DNA of 36,251 nt from Fuerstiella sp. (GTDB lineage Bacteria; Planctomycetota; Planctomycetia; Planctomycetales; Planctomycetaceae): the NCBI GenBank assembly GCA_022843805.1, contig JALHMY010000096.1:1285-37535 (forward strand). Reading direction: 5' to 3'. A program made the translations under genes and the position numbers. Positions 35,501 to 36,251 of this stretch are shown piece after piece; position 1 is the stretch's first letter, and every line of letters starts with the position of its first letter. The notes beneath the pieces were generated by a model, which was not told where the DNA came from, did no database searches, and worked only from the letters and a program-made list of their open reading frames with translations.

Positions 35501-36251
35501 GTAAACGAGTTGCCGTCCGTCAGTTCTGTCGCCGGAACGGCATACAGCTCTGAACCTGTGGTCAGCAGATCGCCAACATTCATCGACCCTGCAGTTGTAA
35601 AATCGAATCGCAGTTTCAGGCCGGCTCGTCCTGCATAGTTGCTGAGATCAATGCGAGCCTGACGCCAGCCATTGGTGTTGTCAAATGCCTCAACGACATC
35701 CACAAAACTCTGTGCAACCGGTGCCAGAGTCTGACCGCCGCCGGGGCCGATATCCTGTTCATCAAATCGCACCGAATCGTGCAGACTGTTGTTTGTGACG
35801 AGCAGATTCCATTGCCCGTTTTCATCCGCCACAAACACTCGAAGCGAATCACGCATCAGCGTGTCCGGATTGGTGCCATAAATGTACTGAGCATTTTCAG
35901 TCTGGAGGAAGTAGTTGAAATACAGGGTTGGTTTATCAGCAGAATCGTAACCTTCGAGGCTAAATTCGTTACTGACGACTGTGCCGTGCGCACCGCCCGG
36001 GAAGTCAATATTGCGTAGTGGTCCGCCACCCTGAGCAACGTTCGATCCGTCGGTGTTTTTGTTACCGGCTGTTGTACCCGTTCGTGTGTTGCCAAAATAA
36101 AGACTGTTTCCGCCAGCTACCGGCAGGTCAATGCTAGACAGCGGCAAAGTTGGGGTTGCGTTGCGATGTTGATCAGGTGAGATTTGTTTACGGTATTTGA
36201 GGGGAAAAGGCGAGTCTTCGTTGAGCCTGGACGGAGACTGGGAGATGTTCT
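26587..36251 (-). CDS. Giant multi-domain secreted/surface protein, 5' end outside window
   Basis: At least about 3,220 residues; the frame stays open to the window edge with no credible start (a TTG at 36147 and nothing better), so the N-terminus and any signal peptide are missing. Regions from N to C: a jelly-roll-like segment; an array of about 90-residue repeats (35520-33900); a right-handed beta-helix (about 32520-31960, NNTIVG/NNVIAS-type turns); an SbsA-like Ig segment (31700-31340); two or three cadherin-like repeats introduced by NDPP or NDEP (31290-30170); a PKD-like domain; a GEVED-like domain (GDAPNSYGT to GEVEDYSVKI, 29845-29355); eight fibronectin-III-like repeats (29350-27010); then an acidic Ser/Thr linker and a short hydrophobic patch before RRRRREE. 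This is a typical extracellular adhesin-like layout; a specific ligand is unknown. Confidence 0.88.
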   Translation of the reverse strand, partial: NISQSPSRLNEDSPFPLKYRKQISPDQHRNATPTLPLSSIDLPVAGGNSLYFGNTRTGTTAGNKNTDGSNVAQGGGPLRNIDFPGGAHGTVVSNEFSLEGYDSADKPTLYFNYFLQTENAQYIYGTNPDTLMRDSLRVFVADENGQWNLLVTNNSLHDSVRFDEQDIGPGGGQTLAPVAQSFVDVVEAFDNTNGWRQARIDLSNYAGRAGLKLRFDFTTAGSMNVGDLLTTGSELYAVPATELTDGNSFTISGNRFEFDMGAHLTVPTGGSLAGQTFTVLGNTFRYTATPTLPTDILVLPTDSAETVAQRTNAVINSVLVGTTLNVPNANQLEGESFTILGTTFTYTATPLSARDILAIPGDSANTMAARTVAKVNSVLGAGTAFLNGTQADFPSINSITFGSSLNTASGASMEGESVTFNGSTFTFTANPLLPTDIPISPFDSASTVATSAVTVINTVLGPGSAFIDVAAPSRISIPVIPNAASAIRTGGTLVLSDVLTSETLERESITLNGTTFTYTATPALPNDILAVVGDTADVIALRTRNAFNAVFGPGTSFVDPLAPGRVNIPVINGAGNALIRGGTLITSPGDFLQGHEFQLNGVTFRYSTNPATTSEILARPGDSAAVIASRTVAVVNNVLGTGTAVANGNQVAVRDLSATGDGFFIGGTLQLVDATAVNYEGESFTAWGTTFTFRNPAAAPALNAPGVLIDAADGDTAATLAARVVAAVNAAAGRIVAIQSGSAVEIAGATSVRSGGTIRVTAAAAADLDNDTIEIGGLTFVFVNAAPTNAFQIQSDANATVVAGRIVTAVNTIFGAGTAASTGAVVSLRNDTTINYTNTAAVGLVVIDQPSGTPLSFTLSSKATASPLFADNSNSPLGVDARGTSLTHDAVGSTLTVSLNAFASSYVTNNRITIPSAPGITLPGGSPLVASGSFGVSPGSQSVSVFPGMTANEVAAAVRQAVADVFAAGDIRIIKSHENRIQIIGQTVNNAGPLKVVTSLPGDSFGAFTAGFVDGQATRPGSLRGMANTVEGVYIDDIIIGFAERGEMVTNAPATAAFIPNNNLYDPERPLLQDYLGIASGAYDVEIRRATDFGVSQTPEPSNVLYRSIDTNDRETEGISITVPSAELIPHNSTFSLTDGWRSVTFQFIDQSVGLSALIPGNIPLLFESRTAMSGTYQDNNELIARTIVTAINSQAVQDVLRIQAMYSDTASNTSRQIHLTGNATITPDALLAGLLPVRIYSTYGDLNRHRDQGQIIVQSSTVRNSQNFGINVDAAVRGGLNPTPHPGSVKNTQEENTARLVTGIVIMNNVIASNASGGIRFSGDGTNSPLASVAYGRIVNNTIVGVRDNSGNGTGTGILVNESASPTLLNNIVADFGTGILVDASSQTAGTTIGATLYRGNGTPFNTGGIGAGTFPITLAANAALFVDQTNNNYYLAPFSQAIDSSLNSLGDRSDITRVKGPLGLGVSPILAPSLDVYGQLRGDDDQVATPAGQGANVFIDRGAIDRVDFFRPTAVIAIPEDQSSIDYDPAVNAVSIAAPENLLQLKLRLLDEGIGIDDDTVSASQFRVDMDGTTLQPGVDYVFSYNSVTNEVIFSAVTRFESERRYTITVDNDNATVDSDGVSGVRDRAGNFITTNEPDGTTKYRIVVTDGINDPPVNLVPGTQSVNEDTTLVFSSAGLNAIRVSDSDARLRDNKLVVTLTAVNGLISLSTTTGLETPFIAGDGTDDVTMTFRGDIAAINAALEGMTFKPTPDFFGTASITISTDDEGRETIPPAAAQQDSDVITINVLSVNDPPSLNPITSPAAINEDAGTQTISNFITGMSAGPAGEPTALTAEVTVISTTGFWNAANFFAPGGSPVINAVTGQLTFTTAADVNGTATVRVILRDSDLDGSIPQTFVITVSAINDEPVFTFSPAASSIVSLEDAGTQSVGIISAFAAGPATALDEMSQTLTWVVGTPSTLSGNLDFDLLEVQADGTLRYRAKSNLAGSALFSLSLMDSGSGISPNDNLSGLAPVTISVTQVNDRPVAVTGPYKVDEGYQLVLDASGSIDVDMPFGDSLIYAWDLNGIATDGTGGDGFETLTSGSAVSTLSWAYLQSIGITAPATYNIRLRVTDTFGPISDITTSVLQTLIVDFGDAPNSYGTLKASNGAAHTITGPLWLGTVVDKEITGQPTANAQGDDLAGSDDEDGVVFNTSLETSPTLNLPAFFTVTASAAGKLDVWLDLNNNGVFDHPSEHLNGGTSYNVVAGSNRIDFVIPAGTAAGDSMMRFRLSTAGSLQPTGRANDGEVEDYSVKIRALQAPVPVTITKPVDAVPGDGIVPQTSDLTPRVEWTLHDPNYYYDVQVRNAGGTVVFSESRTTNLQTDVSTLPAGRGYTVTVTPYNRADVAAASTSYEFDVVPLVVTAPVGDQSTHRPTVSFNSIEGSKTYTIQIVSQATNSVVHTGSMSLNPQVPGNNPTTYAVPIDLPLGQYRVRVRATDAADLDGDWSAFSSFFVKAPPVITAPSTGPSLRPTVTWTAVPGAVSYRIQLDNVTDNIRPVFSPLPSGITTTSWTPPADLRLGQYTVWVQAFNALGESSNWSIGRSFSVLPQATANLPGGRLNDSTPTFGWNAVPGADRYELVVRRGWGDNAIIINQTNLTTTSYTQPTDLPLGRYTYQVRAVNRAVNPAQWPDVASAVSPVYNFVVATAPEITAPASTVFDNTPTVSWINPLGSERSDIWVQQVGGTYEYYRRFNLDGTTHEIDTVFPNGNYVVWVRTWSNTDNPLTPADEREPSNWSLGKSFRISTPPTLLGPSGRTPDATPTLTWQGVPGGQTYEVWVDNNTVPLVNTVNQTGLNTLSYTIPSDLPIGSYTYWVRARNAFGVFSNWSAGTRFEVVAPPVVSGPPASTFVTTPSFTWNDMSVIRDTKPAGANSYEFQLEILNPATQTYADLPAYRRVGLTTTSLTVSPALAAGTYRASVRAKANGRTGVADTLTDYSVPIVFSVGGQPVVNQLASGPNTTPTITWQQVGGASGYHIWISLASTPNVPLIQVNNLGAASYNVSTPLAKGNYRVWVRSINAANGSLSAWSVPMNFSVTSIDAPQQMDQLLNSEAVYAILPSEMTAYSTSTSAVSMLPAIVVKESEWPVLSVSGTELSESGTSHTSQTAGEQNLPADTSVEPTELPETDAVLSSWDAQTWWNNAPVETTPSKPSSTQHSAGILGALLALTPRSLRRRRREE
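27010..29350 (-). repeat. Eight fibronectin-III-like repeats in the giant protein
   Basis: Eight consecutive units of roughly 90-110 residues share TPT(V/L)(T/S)W near the start, (I/L)PSDLPLGxYTxWVRAxN in the middle, and SNWSxGxxFxV at the end, with P-P-V-(I/V) linkers. Sequence is diverged at the DNA level, so they are old duplications rather than recent ones. Units are not recorded separately in the coding entry. Confidence 0.85.
33900..35520 (-). repeat. Array of about eight ~90-residue GxSFTxxGTTFTYT repeats
   Basis: Anchor strands of the form GESFTxxGTTFTYTATP occur near 35490 (degenerate), 35415, 35235, 34990, 34720, 34455, 34190 and 33920. The later units are spaced about 243-272 bases. 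Each anchor is followed by DILA(I/V)xGDSAxTVAxRTVAxVNxVLGxGTAF, then a short stretch ending in GGTL. I do not recognise a named domain. The alternation of beta hairpin and one amphipathic helix suggests a small alpha/beta unit repeated in tandem. Confidence 0.8.

Overview
The window looks like a chromosomal stretch of a planctomycete (order Planctomycetales is my best guess; the genus cannot be fixed from this sequence). The reasons are an ECF sigma factor of planctomycete style, short mostly co-oriented gene clusters with weak Shine-Dalgarno signals and several GTG/TTG starts, hairpin-rich intergenic repeats, and a giant multi-domain secreted-type protein of more than 3,000 residues with cadherin-like, GEVED-like and fibronectin-like modules. 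There is no rRNA, no recognisable tRNA, no CRISPR array and no intact transposase.

Layout. 1-331: three tandem 115-bp hairpin repeats. 354-4324 (minus strand): ECF sigma factor, coproheme decarboxylase HemQ, L-2-hydroxyglutarate oxidase LhgO and a DapA/NAL-family lyase. 4475-4588: a 114-bp palindromic MITE-like element. 4793-9243 (plus): a membrane-anchored protein translationally coupled to an ABC ATPase with no permease nearby, then a YceH-family protein. 9328-12369 (minus): an McsA-like zinc/UVR protein, CmoA and CmoB (overlapping by 4 bases) and a hotdog thioesterase. 12816-15882 (plus): AspS, an SDR oxidoreductase and a TfoX-N protein. 16627-18970 (minus): an SH3-like/Ala-Pro-rich protein carrying a nine-residue motif four times, and the nickel-cofactor cyclometallase LarC with a (SHDH)n tail encoded by a 12-bp minisatellite. 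19274-19387: the second copy of the 114-bp element, inverted. 19486-22311 (plus): pyrB, an overlapping dihydroorotase-like gene that has lost metal ligands (a PyrC'-type pseudo-enzyme), and an overlapping SET-domain methyltransferase. 22383-26081 (minus): HpcH/HpaI aldolase, YfcE-like phosphoesterase, three 185-bp tandem repeats, and glycogen synthase GlgA. 26587-36251 (minus): the giant protein, whose 5' end lies outside the window.

How genes work together. CmoA and CmoB are successive steps of tRNA wobble-uridine (cmo5U34) synthesis. PyrB and the pseudo-dihydroorotase probably form an aspartate transcarbamoylase complex, as in Pseudomonas. The membrane protein and ABC ATPase are coupled by an ATGA overlap and probably act together at the membrane. 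Most other genes are housekeeping or catabolic singletons.

The parts that look least explained are: the four-fold SPLDKIRA-motif protein (a possible multivalent scaffold); the degenerate pyrC gene fused by overlap to a SET methyltransferase; the block-structured minisatellite in larC; the 114-bp element in two inverted copies; and the roughly 90-residue repeat array at the N-terminal side of the giant protein. All functional statements rest on motif recognition by eye; no searches were run.
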